From Edaphochlamys debaryana (Eukaryota > Chlorophyta > Chlorophyceae > Chlamydomonadales), in assembly GCA_016858145.1 (NCBI GenBank), contig JAEHOE010000136.1:1-64000 (forward strand): 64,000 nt of DNA. The letters run 5' to 3'. The notes beneath the pieces were generated by a model. It did no database searches, was not told the DNA's origin, and saw only the letters and a list, made by a program, of their open reading frames with translations. Both the position numbers and the translations under genes were made by a program. Shown piece by piece: positions 47,636 through 58,939 of the stretch (positions are counted from its first letter, which is position 1; the number at the start of each line of letters is the position of its first letter).

Positions 47636-47881
47636 CCAGGGTGAGGGCTAACGGCGGAGTTGGCCAGGGACTGAGCACTGACCAGGACATGGGGGCCCAC
47701 GCCGGGGCACGGCGGGCACCACGGGGGAATTAGAAGGGGAACTGGGAGACGAGGTTACGCGAAAAGCAGGCCAGCAGAGTGCAGACCCAGGTTCTTGCAA
47801 CCAGGGCTTTCGCCAGAGCACTGCAAAGTTGTCCGAAGCCGTCCGAACAAAGCGGTCCCACACACGAGTTACCTGGAGCAT

Positions 47882-49539
47882 GTTACTTGGACGCGCGGGT
47901 CGGGCGCGCAGCGTCTGCGGCGGCTCGCTAGAGTCCCAGCCCCGCCCATCATCACCATACAGACCTGTACGTTAAGGGAGAAGCGCCGTGGCAGACGCGA
48001 AGGTAGGAGAAGGAGTCAGCCATCGAACATGCGCGCGCCAAGCCCGAGCGGCGGCAGAGGAAACAACAGCAAGCCCAGGAGCCGCCGGAGACTGCACGGA
48101 AGACCCTAAAGAGGGCAGCGAGTGGGGCGGAAGTCAGCAAAGACCACGCGTTGAGGTCCGTACGGCAGAGACGACCCATCGCTGTGAGAGGTGGAGCGAG
48201 GGGGTGCGGGCAGGGAGGCCCGGCGGATGGGGTGGCTGGCAAGCAGGGACCCCACCCATCCGGGAGCAGCGCGGAGCCTCCCCAAGTGGGTCCACGGGGA
48301 CTGCGTGTGTGTGCGTGTGCCAAGCCATGAACCCGACAGCGAGCCTCGAGCAATAACAACCCTTGCTTTACCTAGGTGGTTAACGGGCAAATGACTGACG
48401 TATGTAGGGAGGGTTACTAGCTAGTAGCCAGCCTCAGCTCATCAGCAGCAGGCAGATCGCCGCCTGGCGTGGTAACGGCGTATGTCCCAGCCGTTTCAAC
48501 CCTAGTGCGATGCCAGTGCAGGCCGTGCGGATAGGGTCTTGGGCGTGCGTGGGCAGGCGGGAGCTGGAGCCCCCGCTGGGGGCGGGGGCTGGCGGGGCTG
48601 GGCGGAGCTGGGTGCGTGGGAGAGGGGGGTTCCCTATGCGAGACACCGGTGATTTGGGTAACCCCTACTGACTGCCGTCGGCGCTCCTCGCGATCGGTGG
48701 CCGTCTCCTCACCATTGGTGGCGGCTCCTCACCGTCGGTGGTCAAATCGCGAGCAAGCATTGGCAAGCGCTTGCAGCAGGAAGCGCTTCGCTCCAAGGGC
48801 GTGTATTTTGCTCCAGCAACGTTCTGAATCATCAAGAAGCTACGGGAGGTCTAGCTAGCTTGCCGGATACGACTACAGCCATGTCCGCCGCGAGGTGATG
48901 AAGGTCGATCGCCACGAAGCAAGTCTTGGGACAAACACGACATAGGACAACACTGCGCTGAAGTCCCGACAGGTTAGGCCCGGACTCAGCCGTCCCGCCC
49001 ACGAACCCTGGAGGTACGGGGGGGGCTGATGTCATCAACGTAGCGCAAAGCGTGGTATCGCGGGGGGCGGAGGCCACGGAACCATGCGTGCCAGGCATCT
49101 TGTTGCTTGCTGGGTCGAGCCTTCAGGGCTAGTCTCTCGCCCTGGCTTGGGGTACACGGTTCGCGCGCACCCGGGTGGCCACACACACCCGACATTCTGC
49201 ATCGAGCCTATGTATGCCGATGCCAAAGCTGCGTCCAGCCTACGAATGCAATGGGAGCGGGCTGCGGAAGGGAGTAGACAGTGGACATGCGGGCCCAGGG
49301 CCCCTGTCACCTGTCCCGCTGTCACGCCCCCACACTACCCCTGTCACTCCCCGGCCCAATACTCGCCCGTCTTTGCGCTTGTACATAGTTACTGTCCTGG
49401 CCAATTATCAGCCCTACTCCACTGCTGCTGAGCATCCATTTCCGCCGCGACGACCCGACCCCACGCACGGACCGCCCCACACAGTTCTCTAGCACTCCAC
49501 TCGCTTTGCCAGCACAAACATACGTCACTTATACCTAGC
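47882..49539. other. Unassigned region between Gag and frataxin
   Basis: No gene recognised. I looked for LTR-like direct repeats flanking the Gag ORF and found none. A minus-strand stretch near 49040 reads RYHALRYVDDI, resembling a reverse transcriptase YxDD box, but it is too short to support. The last few hundred bases should hold the frataxin promoter. Confidence 0.45.
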
Positions 49540-50994
49540 ATGGCTGCTCGCGTGCTAGGTTGCGCAATGCGCGCTGGCGTGGCACGAGGCGCTGCTGCAC
49601 AAGGCATCGCGCCATCAGCTTACGCACTATTATCCATAGCAGGATTCAGCGGCCGTGAGCAAACGCCCGGCGCCTACGTGGTAGGCTCGCATCATCGCGA
49701 CACGCTGCTCCATCCCGCCCTGTTTGGCGACCCCTTCACCGTGGCCGGTGGTACCGCAGACCCTGATGAGGTGCCAGCAAAGATGGGAGCCAGTTCGGGG
49801 CTTCAGCGAAGAGCTTCGAGTCGTGTGGGTCGGGGGCCTACGGCCGCGCCATCCCGCCTCCAGGGGCTCGACCCCGCACCACCCTGGCCGCCATCCAACG
49901 CCTGCTACCCCCTCCTCCCAGGACATCTATTATACCTGAGGGAGATTACCACCGCGCAGCCGACGAGCTGATGGAGAGCGTGTCGGAGAAGATGGAGGTG
50001 AGGGCCCGGCACACGGTTGACGGGGCGGCGGCCCTGCGGAGCGGCAAGCGCTCTCGTGGAGCGCCGACTAAGCTGCAGGCAGAACGCGTAGCTCGGGTGT
50101 TGGCCAGGCGTGGTCAACAACTTGAGCCGTGTCCGTGTGGCTGATGCCACCCGCATGTAAGGGCCATGCTTGCCTTTGGCCTCCGCCTACCGCACTGCTC
50201 ACGCCCCCTAAAGCCCTAACCCACCTCGTCATCCCCGCCCACCTCTCCGGTAGACCACGCCCTGCCTGTCACCCTCCCTGGCGTCCTGTGCAGGCTTACG
50301 TAGAAGAGAACGACGTGGAGGGAGGAGACGTGGAGTACTCGGTGAGAAGGGCGCACTAGATGCAGATGCAAGGCCATGGGTAGGGTTAGGGGCAAGGACA
50401 GTTGGCAGGGTCTGGTAAACATGGAGGGGAGGGAAGGGGAGGGGCACAGAGCTGGGCACACGGCCTCGCTACATCTGCAGGCCGGGGCCGGTGCAATGGA
50501 GCTGGGCTTGGGCTGCAACAGTTGGCTGGCTGGGGGAGCAGCGGGAAATGTCATGATGACACCCGCTTTCTGCTGCGCTGCCAAACCCCCCACAGCAAGG
50601 CGTGCTGACAGTCAGACTGGGGCCCAAGGGCACGTTTGTGGTGAACAAGCAGACACCCAACCGCCAGATCTGGCTCTCGTCACCCGTCAGGTGGGCCTGC
50701 CCCGTCAGGCCGCAACACCAGGCTATCGTTCTGCCCGCCCTCTCGCCCCTTTCCCCACATCTACCCCGCGGTTCCGAGCTGTCTGCCCAGCTCCTCACCA
50801 CTTCCACTCCTCGGTACCCGGCACCAACCCCGTTGACTTCCGCTTCCTCGCCTGCTCCGCCTCCCCACAGCGGCCCCTTCCGCTTCGACTTTGCGTCCGG
50901 GCGCTGGGTGTACCACCGCGACGGCCGGGACCTGGTGCGTCAGCTGGAGGAGGAGGTGGGCGGCCTGGTGGGGGCCCCCCTGCGGCTGGACTGA
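49540..50994 (+). CDS. FXN: Frataxin (mitochondrial iron/Fe-S cluster assembly factor)
   Basis: Binds the cysteine desulfurase-ISCU complex in mitochondria and stimulates Fe-S cluster assembly. The ATG at 49540 opens an Ala/Arg-rich presequence ([20 protein letters not shown]). Conserved exons follow: [19 protein letters not shown] (exon end about 49999), [16 protein letters not shown] (about 50294-50341), [20 protein letters not shown] with [11 protein letters not shown] (about 50596-50690), and [20 protein letters not shown] through to LRLD and TGA at 50994. The acidic first helix and the [14 protein letters not shown] sheet are the hallmark of the family. The last four coding exons join in phase. 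The junction between the presequence exon and the YHRAADE exon is unresolved: the obvious GTGAGC donor (about 49656) is out of phase with the CAG acceptor at 49919-49921, so another exon or a non-GT donor may be involved. Confidence 0.93.
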
Positions 50995-52685
50995 CGGCTT
51001 GAGGGGTGTGGCAGGGGCTGTGGCGTGGGACCCAAGGGCGAGGGATGGAGGGCTGGGGCGTGAGGAAGGCTGTTGGGAGAGGCAGTTCGGCGCGTTGCCA
51101 GCTCGGTGAGGTCCGTGTGGATCCCTGTTTGAGCGTGATGGGAGTCCTTGTGAGGGGCGTCGAGGCGGAGGAGGCTGGGAGAGGGGCCACGTGAGGGGTT
51201 CTGCAGCAGGGTTGCGCTCCTCCTTGGGCAGGGGACGAGGCCCAGGCTAGGCACGGTTACGGACCAGGGGACGGAGGGAGCTCTGACTGGGCTGGCCACC
51301 TGGGCGCCACGTGCAAGGGGCTGGTGGGGCTGTCAGCCCATGCACCTGCGTAGTGCTATGATCCTGTTTGGGGTGGATGACGAGCAGGCCGGATGACGGA
51401 GGCGGTCGGGCGGGGATGGGCGTAGGGCCTGCACGCCCTGGCCGGCGGGCCATCGTCAACTGTGCTGCATTGCGCTTTGCTTTTAAGCCCTGGCCGGGCT
51501 GGCCCTGGTGGCAGAGCATCGGAGCCTCCGGTAACCTGTCACGGAGCCTTGTAGTCGGCGCTGATGTTGCTGAGGCGCCCAGACCTGCTGGCCGGCTGCC
51601 CTGGTGGGAGGTAACCCTAAGAACAGCTCTAATTCGGTCACCAAGCCAAGCCTGCATCCACTACCGACCAGCCTTACATGCGCACAGGTCCTCGTGCCGT
51701 GCTCGACAGCTCCGCTGCGTGTGCACTGCTGCACTGCTGCACTTGGTCTGAGCGGGTGAAGCGCGGCTGCACAGTGGGGGCAGGGGGGCTACGCCCTGAA
51801 TCTGGAATGGGACCGTTGAACGGGCCGCGGGCCGGCAGTCCCGGCAAAGCACGAGTACTGTGGGCGGGCCTGGACCCGAAGGCCCCTGCCCCAAACCGCC
51901 AGGCTGCCGTGCGTCATCATCCAAGGATTAAGCAGGTGTAGCAGGTTGGCTTGCCCACCCTTCGCCGTATGTACGTTGGGGCAGGTGCAGTTGGCCCCTG
52001 TGTGTTGGAAGCCCCGTCACGCTGGAGGTGCGACAGCCGCCAAGGCGCCCCCTGGCAAGGGCCAACGAGTATCCATCGCCCTTTGCATGCACGCAGTTTG
52101 GACAGCCTTACACTACTTACACCGGTAGCAGCAAGCAGCTCCGCTTGTTACTGCAGACGCCGCTGCGGCGCTGCCCGTGCGCACTCCTCCCGCACCCCTC
52201 CTGCAAACGCACTGCCTACGTTAACCCATGGCACGAAGCTATACAGCCCTCGCCCTAAGTAGCATAAGCCACTGCCCATAAACTCTTGCATGTTTCAAGT
52301 TACTACGTGAAAGCGGACATCCGCAACGTGCGCCGTCCACGCCTTGTCACCTACCCTCCTCGCAACGGGTCTCCCTGCAGAACCCCCGTTCCCCGAAGTC
52401 AAGTACCCTCGTCATCCTCACGTCGCAAACAGCCCCAACCCGAAGGGCCGCAAGCGCTCAGAGCTCCATCGGACAGGCGCCTCAGCCCTTGCCTCAGTCT
52501 CCTCGTTGGCTGATGCCACTTGGAGCCCTTCTCATGGGTCCGAGCCGCAAGCGCCCAGAGCTCCTATAGGTCACTGCGCCAACTTCCCAACACACATCCG
52601 CGCGCCGCCCTCGCCTCCGCCTGCTCGCCTCCCTGCCTCCTCGCCGCCAAGTGTTCGCTATAGAATCTAGAGGGCGGGCTGCACC
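50995..52685. other. Convergent intergenic region (frataxin and RPC8 3' ends)
   Basis: No gene recognised. TTACA at 52108-52112 and 52117-52121 (TGTAA on the minus strand) may be the polyadenylation signal of the RPC8 gene, about 565 bases past its stop. Short frames at 52028-52260 and 52344-52670 look slightly protein-like (QPYTTYTGSSKQLRLLLQ; PPFPEVKYPRHPHVA) but I cannot assign them. Confidence 0.45.
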
Positions 52686-54079
52686 TCACCCTGCCCACCA
52701 GGTGGTCAGGCCCAGGCCGTCCCCGTTGATGTCCCCGATGACTTCCATGGGCGAGAAGGGCTTGGCGGCGGTGCCCAGCAGCTTGTCGTCGCCTGCAGCG
52801 GCGGGGCGAGGAGGGGTGGCGGGAAGGGAAGGAGGCAGGGAGGCGTGGGGCCAGGGAGGGAGAGGGCGAGGAGTGGGGAGGAGAGGCTGAGCGAGGAGCC
52901 CGTGGGTGGCGGGGCAGCGGGCAGGCAGGTGCGGGTAGCTGGGACAGGTTATTGCGAGCAGTGGGCCGCGCGGGGTGCGTAAGTTGGACTTGACGGGACT
53001 CCCAGGCTAGGGCGCTGAGGGCCTCACCTGTTGCGTTCTGCAGCTGCTGCGGCGTGGGCGTGGGGTTGAACTTCACCGACTGCACCCGGAAGCGAATGGG
53101 CTCCTGAGGTTGCAGGCAAGGGGGAAAGAGTCTGTGAGCATGCTTGGATCACGGATGCCCCCATACGTGCAGCCACCCTCCCGCCCCCCAACGACAGCCC
53201 ATGCCTACAGCCCACACACCCCGCCTCCCCCCGCCCAGCCCGTCCTTGCTCCACGCCCACCCCAACCCCATCCGCCCCACTGCCCCCCCGCAGCCACCTG
53301 CAGGTCCATGTACATGTCGTTGCCGTCGAACTTCCACACCCACAGCCGCTCGCTCTCGTCGTAGAAGGACGGGTCCTGGAGCGCGTGCTCGGGGATGATG
53401 ACGTCATCGAAGAAGTCGAGCGACACGCGCAACCCGTCCCTGGGGCACGGGAATGGAACCAAGGTGCTTTGGGTGATGGACAAAGGAGCAGGGAGCATGG
53501 CAGCATAGGTGTCAAGGGAGGGTATGGTCCTGTGGCCGAGGGCAGGCAAGGGCAGGCACCCCGCCCTCGGCCCAGGGCACTTTACATGCTGAGGTTGCTT
53601 TTGAAAGCGGTCAAGGGAGGATGTCGTGCTGTGGTTCAGAGAGGGTTTACGGCAGCACGGCACTAGCCGTGTGCCCGGTAACGACATGCCTGGTCTGGTC
53701 CCCACCAGCACCAGCGGCCCCCCGAAAGCCGCGTGCCCGGTCAGACGGCACCCCAACAATCCCCCCGCCCTGCCCCCCACCCCTTTCAGGGCCCCCACCT
53801 TGAGCACGACTTGAGCTTGCCCACAATGATCTCCCCCACGAAGGGTCGGAACACCACCACGCGGAACTGCACTTTAAAGAAGGCCGCGCCGTCGTTGGGG
53901 TAGACGAAACCGCCCTCTATGTTGAGCACATCGTAGATGGTCACGACCAGGCCCAGGTTCGGAATGACTTTATCAACAAAGCGTTGTTCTATGACGGTCG
54001 TGACCGCATCTACAGGGGCTTTGGTGAGGTCTTGCGGCAGCACGCGAATTTGGTCCTCGATTTGCGTGACGAGGAACAT
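52686..54079 (-). CDS. RPC8: DNA-directed RNA polymerase III subunit RPC8 (Rpc25/POLR3H)
   Basis: Stalk subunit of RNA polymerase III, paralogue of Rpb7, involved in initiation at tRNA and 5S genes. Four exons give about 200 residues, the normal length. Exon 1 starts MFLVTQIEDQIRVLPQDLTK with VIEQRFVDKVIPNLGLVVTI and VYPNDGAAFFKVQFRVVVFR ending GEIIVGKLKSCS. Exon 2 is DGLRVSLDFFDDVIIPEHAL through DGNDMYMDLQ. Exon 3 is EPIRFRVQSVKFNPTP. Exon 4 ends DINGDGLGLTTWWAG, matching the LGLLSWW end of the human protein. The N-terminal RNP-like half and the S1-like half (VSLDFFDDVIIP) are both complete, and all three junctions are in phase. Confidence 0.95.
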
Positions 54080-55115
54080 GGCTACGCTGTCAACGCGTGT
54101 CCCTACACGTTGTCATCAAGCTCGTGTGGCCAGTTATAGCAGCTCGGCGACGACAGGGCGGCGGAAATGTCAGTCGTCAGTCGGCGGCCGTTTGACTAGT
54201 GAGCAAGCGTGTGTGCTTGGTACGGGGAGTGTTGCATCATATGAGGGCTTGTGCGGCGTGGAGGGCGGGTTTGCTCCATCGCGATGGAGGCACGGGTTTT
54301 GCCGGCGCGTCGCCCCCGCCTTGCCCCTCCGGCAGTGTTCCCATCTCCAGGCCCAGGCCTCGTCACTCCAGTCGCACCCGCTTCGCTCCACCGGATCCCA
54401 GAGCAGGCTTCTGATCTGGGTTTCCCAGGACATAGTAGCCTTCGGGGTGGCAGCTGGCACTGAGCTTACAAGCTGTGGGCCCGGCCGAACCGAGGCCAGC
54501 AAGTCAGTTGCAGGGCCCTGCGCATGCGTCGGCTCTCTCCCTCGCTCTAAGCCGGAGTAAGCGTGGCAAGGCACGCACAGCCCCGCACTCGATCCCAGAC
54601 TATGAGCTTCGCCACTGACCATCAAGGCCTTTGCCCCAGCCTTGAAGAGCTGGAGCAGGCTCAGCCACCCCACCAGGACGCTGCCATGCCTCGCTGCCTC
54701 GAGCGAGTCGTGCACGCGGCACCACTTTCATTGCAACGTACGTCCAACTCCAACCCTTTCAACAGGCGTTCTTCAGCAACCGCCACGCATGAAAAAGTTC
54801 CCAGGACCAATTGCCGGCTCCGTCGCGGCGTCACGTTCTGACCCTCCCCCCTTGCCTCGCATTTGGGTTCAGCCACCCCCGCCGCAGCCGCCAGCGTGTT
54901 CCGCTGTCAGCCCCCCGGGGCAACCGCATTCACGCTGCCCGCCGTGTCTCACTGCCACCACTCCCCATCACCACTGTCCCAGCGTCAGCAGCCCGGCTCC
55001 GGCCTCCCACCAGCCCCCTGACATCCTCACCCCACCACCCCACCTCCCCCGTTTCCCCAGTTCCCTACCACACCCTCCGCTCCACCGACCCACGTCGACC
55101 CACCCCTCGACCCGC
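54080..55115. other. Intergenic region between RPC8 and the phosphotransferase gene
   Basis: Promoter of RPC8 and 3' UTR of the phosphotransferase gene. TTACA at 54466-54470 (TGTAA on the minus strand) is a candidate polyadenylation signal about 650 bases past that gene's stop. I see no coding sequence. Confidence 0.45.
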
Positions 55116-58100
55116 CTAAGCCCGCTTGGGCGTGATGGTTAGGCAGCGTATCCCCAGGTACGTCGTGACCTGCGAGATCACGGTGGTCGCATAGATCGAG
55201 TAGTAGACCAGCATGAATCCCGCCAGAGCAAACGCCAGCGCCCGGCCGTCCACCGCCTGCGCCAGGCTGTTGACCATGGCCGCTATCAGCACGCCCAGCG
55301 GCACCAGCGGCGGCTGGAACGGCTCCTTGCACATGTGGTCCATGATCAGCTGCGTTGCCACGGTGGCGTACACCAGGCCGTACAGTAGCGCGGACACCCT
55401 GCGGAAGAGAGGGGGGTGGAGGGGCGGTGGCGAGGCCGTGTGGGCGGAGGTCGGGTGGAGGCAGGGCGGTATGTGGTTGGCAAGAGCGAAAGGGAGAGCA
55501 GCGCTCGCGATCCGGGCCGGCGCTTGCTCCTTGCGAAGGGCTGGAGGAACAAGCTCTCTACCCTCACTTGGCCTGTCACCACGCCACCACTTGGCGCCAC
55601 CCTCAGGCCTAACCCTGCCGCGATCTCTCTTCTCGCGGCAAGCCCTGCAGCCGTGGGTGGTCCCCCGACTGCTCCCCCTAAGTCCGCTCAGTCTAGCACT
55701 TGCCCATCACCAAGCGGCGGCCGCCACAGCCTTCCCTCCTCCGACCGGGCGGCCACAGTCCGCCTCTCCAGGCTCCACGAGCTTGGCGGCTGATCAGCCC
55801 CCCCTGCCCCTCCTGCCACCCTGCCCGCCTGCACTTAGCGCCGCATCTTCCCTGCCTGCTGCCCCCGTGCCTCCTGCCCTTGCACCTGCCGCCCTGCCCC
55901 CCAGCCGGCCTACACCCTCAGCCGCCCTGCCCCGCCTTCCCTGCCCACTGCCGCACCTGGCCTGGTAGGGCTGCAGCCTGTCGTCCGCCAGGTACACGAT
56001 GCCCACCAGGATCAGCAGCCCCACGTAGGCCAGGTGCTTGAGCCGGGGCTGCGTGCCCAGCTCCTTGTTGCCGCGCTCCTGGGGCGGGGGTGGAGGACGA
56101 GGAGGCGGAGGCGGCAGGGGGGGTGGCGGGTTAGGTGGGGTCGAGCCTAGTTGCCAGTGGACTGAGTTTGTAGCAGTCCGGTCGGTCCAAGAGGGCCGTT
56201 GTGGCCTAGACGACGTGTGACCCGCAAGGGCCAAACCAGCCCCGCGGCCCCACCAGCTCTGGCAGGCTCTGCCACTCGCGCGAGAAGACGCGGTACATCT
56301 GGCCGTAGAACTGCACCAGCGAAATGCCCATGGCGAAGATGATGAAGGCGTGCTTGACGGCTGCGGAAAGACGGGCAAGATAAGGAGAGGGGGCCAGCGA
56401 GGCCTCACCGGGGCACGAGTCTCGGGTAGCGGGCCTGCTAAGCCGCGGCGCGGAGCTCAGAACGGAGCCGATACCGGCGCCGTGAGCCCCGTCTGAAAGG
56501 CGGGGCCATGACAGCCGCTGCCCGCCGACAGCCTCGCGCCCTTGACTACCGGTCTTGCCTGGGCCCTCCCACCGGTCCCACAGCCCAGTTGCACCTAGCA
56601 GCCTGCCATTACCGTTCCCAGCACAAGCCGCGACCGCCCGTGTCCCAGCCCCAGCCCTCAGCCGCTCGCTCACACATGGGCCACGGCCACCACGGCACCA
56701 GGCTCTGCATGGGCGTCTCGTAGACGCCCACTCCGAAGGTTCCAGAAATGAACGTGATGATGGCCAGAACGTAGTTAGCCTCCAGGATGCCGAACCAACC
56801 GTCGCCGTACATCAGGATGCCGGTGTGGTACTCCTCCCAGTGGCTGATCAGCCACGGCAGGTAGACCTGAAGGGCCGGAGGCAGGAGAGAGGGGAGCAAG
56901 ACCGAGGTGTATGAGGTGAGCGGGCAAAGAGGGGCGGGCACTGTGGATGGGAGCTCGGGCGACATGGTGTGTAGAGGGCAGTGGGGTACGGAGCCGCCCC
57001 GAACGCCTGCCGTCCCTTCACTGTCTCAAGGGGTATCGGTCTCAGTGCACCGACACGAGCAAGCGGAGTATAAGGTACAGCAGCCTCGGACAGCCTGTGG
57101 GCCTTCGCTGGCACTATGCTTGCGTCCTTCCAGGCATGAGCCGTCCGACGTGGTACCCCAACCCGCCAAGCACAGCAACCGTCCCGCCCCAGAGCTGTCC
57201 GCGACGCCACGCACCGATGTGGCTGCTATGCTGGTGAAGGTGCAGCTGGGCTCGTTCAGGGATGTCTGTACGAGCGACAGCATGACGTGAAGCGCGAGCG
57301 CGTCGCAGCCGTGGTCAAACAGTTGACCGAGGGGCGAGCTGGTGCCTGTCCGGCGCGCTTGCTTGCCGTCCAGGTTGTCTAGGTTCGTGTACACGACGAT
57401 GGAGATACCCGCGAAATAGTATGCCCAGCTAGGCGCCTCGCCTGTGATGGGGTTGTGGGGTGGGCAGGGCACGTCAGGCACGTTAAAGGCTAGCAGACCT
57501 AACCCTGCTGGCGCTGGGGGGCCGGCGTTCGTAGGGCTACGGAGCCTGAAGTTGTCACGCGAGGGGAAGGCCCGAGGAGCCCAAGGAGCAGCGCAAGGAG
57601 CAGCGCAAGTCCACTCCGGCCAACGAGGGCAAGAACCTGGACGCCGTCATCGCTGCGGTCCGCTGAGCTCTGAGGGCTGAGGACTCAGAAAGCAAAAAAA
57701 ACCGGTCTTTCTTTACACCACCGTCTATTGGATGCCTTCCCGCGGGGGCGTGGGGGAGGGGGCGTGGGGCCCGTCTTCCCATAGGCCCCTGCCCCCTTTC
57801 CCCCCTCCCCCCTCGTGGGCAGGGCACGTGCCGCAACATCCTGACGGCCAATGCCCCACCTGTGAAGTCAGGGGTCATCTGCCATAGCACCGCGTAAGCA
57901 ATGATCATCAATACCAGCCCGGCGAGCGTGATAAGATTCGGCGCCAGCCACATCGGCAGTTTCGTCACCATCCCTGAAGGCAAGGATTGGGTTTACAGGC
58001 GACGGGATCGGATGTATAGGTCGGGTCAGGGCGGCAGCACGATGTCTGGCGGTCCCGCCAACAGGCGCCGCAGGGCGCGATCATCGGCCCGCCCGGCGAC

Positions 58101-58207
58101 TCACAGTTCCACATTGGGTTGTGCAATCTGTCCAGCCATGTGTAGCCGCCAGGCTTGTAGGTATACTGCTTCAGGCCCTCCAGCGCCCGCGCCGAGAGAA
58201 TTTCCAT
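55116..58207 (-). CDS. EPT1: CDP-alcohol aminophosphotransferase (ethanolamine/choline phosphotransferase)
   Basis: Transfers phosphoethanolamine (or phosphocholine) from its CDP-ester to diacylglycerol, the last Kennedy-pathway step, in the ER membrane. The start MEILSARALEGLKQYTYKPG (ATG at 58205-58207) is followed by LDRLHNPMWN. Exon 2 gives PMWLAPNLITLAGLVLMIIA. The next exon holds the full CDP-alcohol phosphotransferase signature DGx2ARx8Gx3Dx3D (DGKQARRTGTSSPLGQLFDH, then GCDAL). Multiple membrane segments follow (WEEYHTGILMYGDGWFGI; YVLAIITFISGTFGVGVYET; HLAYVGLLILVGIVYLADD; the last exon at 55116-55397 with two or three more). It ends LTITPKRA before the stop at 55116-55118. About seven exons give some 390 residues, the family's usual length. 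If this alga lacks phosphatidylcholine, as C. reinhardtii does, the enzyme is ethanolamine-specific; sequence alone does not decide that. Confidence 0.93.
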
Positions 58208-58939
58208 TGCTGGAGCCTGGCTCGCCGCCGCTCCGATGGAGCCGCAACCAAAGGCGCAAGTGAATCTACACGTCGGCTGGTTTGCTTGTCGAGGTGGCCT
58301 CGTGCGTGCGGTGCTGAAAACGACAAGCGGCAGTGACGCAGTCAAAGACCTTGGGCGTTGGCAGCTGCTATGGGTAGAGTTGTGCTAAGAAAAGCGTGCT
58401 GTATGTATGGGAGCGGGGCGGCCATGAGATATAGGGGAGATGGCACCTGCCGCCAAATGCCGCAGCATTTCGGCACGTTCTCCGACTTCTCCCCGAGGGC
58501 CGGAGGTGCGGGGAGCGGGGGCGCGGGGGAAGGGGAGAAGGTAGGTGAACGGGATGCGCCCTGTCGCTGGACCTCATTACGACAGACATTAATGGCAAAG
58601 GGGAGAGGTAAGTGCCAGGTAGAGCTTGTAGGCGACAGTGCGGGATGGCACGCGACATCCCCGCTTTCCCCTCCATTTCCCCGCGAACCCGCTTGGCACC
58701 AAGAACTTCGTCGATAGGCCCCCCTTCCCCGCTCTCTGCTACGTTTCAACTAGGGCGTGAGAATTACCTCGAGCGGCGGTCATGGTCTTGCGCCGGACTC
58801 TGCGGCCTGACCGGCCGATGCGGCGGTGGGCACCATGCTTGAATGCGGCGGACCGCCTCGCCAGCCGCCATAGCACAGACCGAACACATGATTATGCTGT
58901 CACAGGCCTCTTAGGGGACGTAGCCGCCGCTGAAGCAAA
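58208..58939. promoter_or_regulatory. Divergent promoter region (phosphotransferase and WDR43 genes)
   Basis: The 732 bases lie between the start codons of two divergent genes, so both promoters should be here. I see no strong TATA box; an AGATATAGG at about 58427 is the only AT-rich candidate. Confidence 0.5.

Noticed and set aside
47648..47881. 77-codon minus-strand frame just upstream of Gag as a separate gene
   Set aside because: Unrecognised; better explained as a 5' exon start (MLQ) plus intron of the Gag transcript, or as non-coding.
44900..48700. LTRs flanking the Gag ORF
   Set aside because: I compared the sequences on both sides by eye and found no shared segment, so no LTR is claimed.
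49020..49090. Minus-strand RYHALRYVDDI resembling a reverse transcriptase YxDD catalytic box
   Set aside because: Only about ten residues fit; the flanking sequence does not extend the reverse transcriptase similarity.
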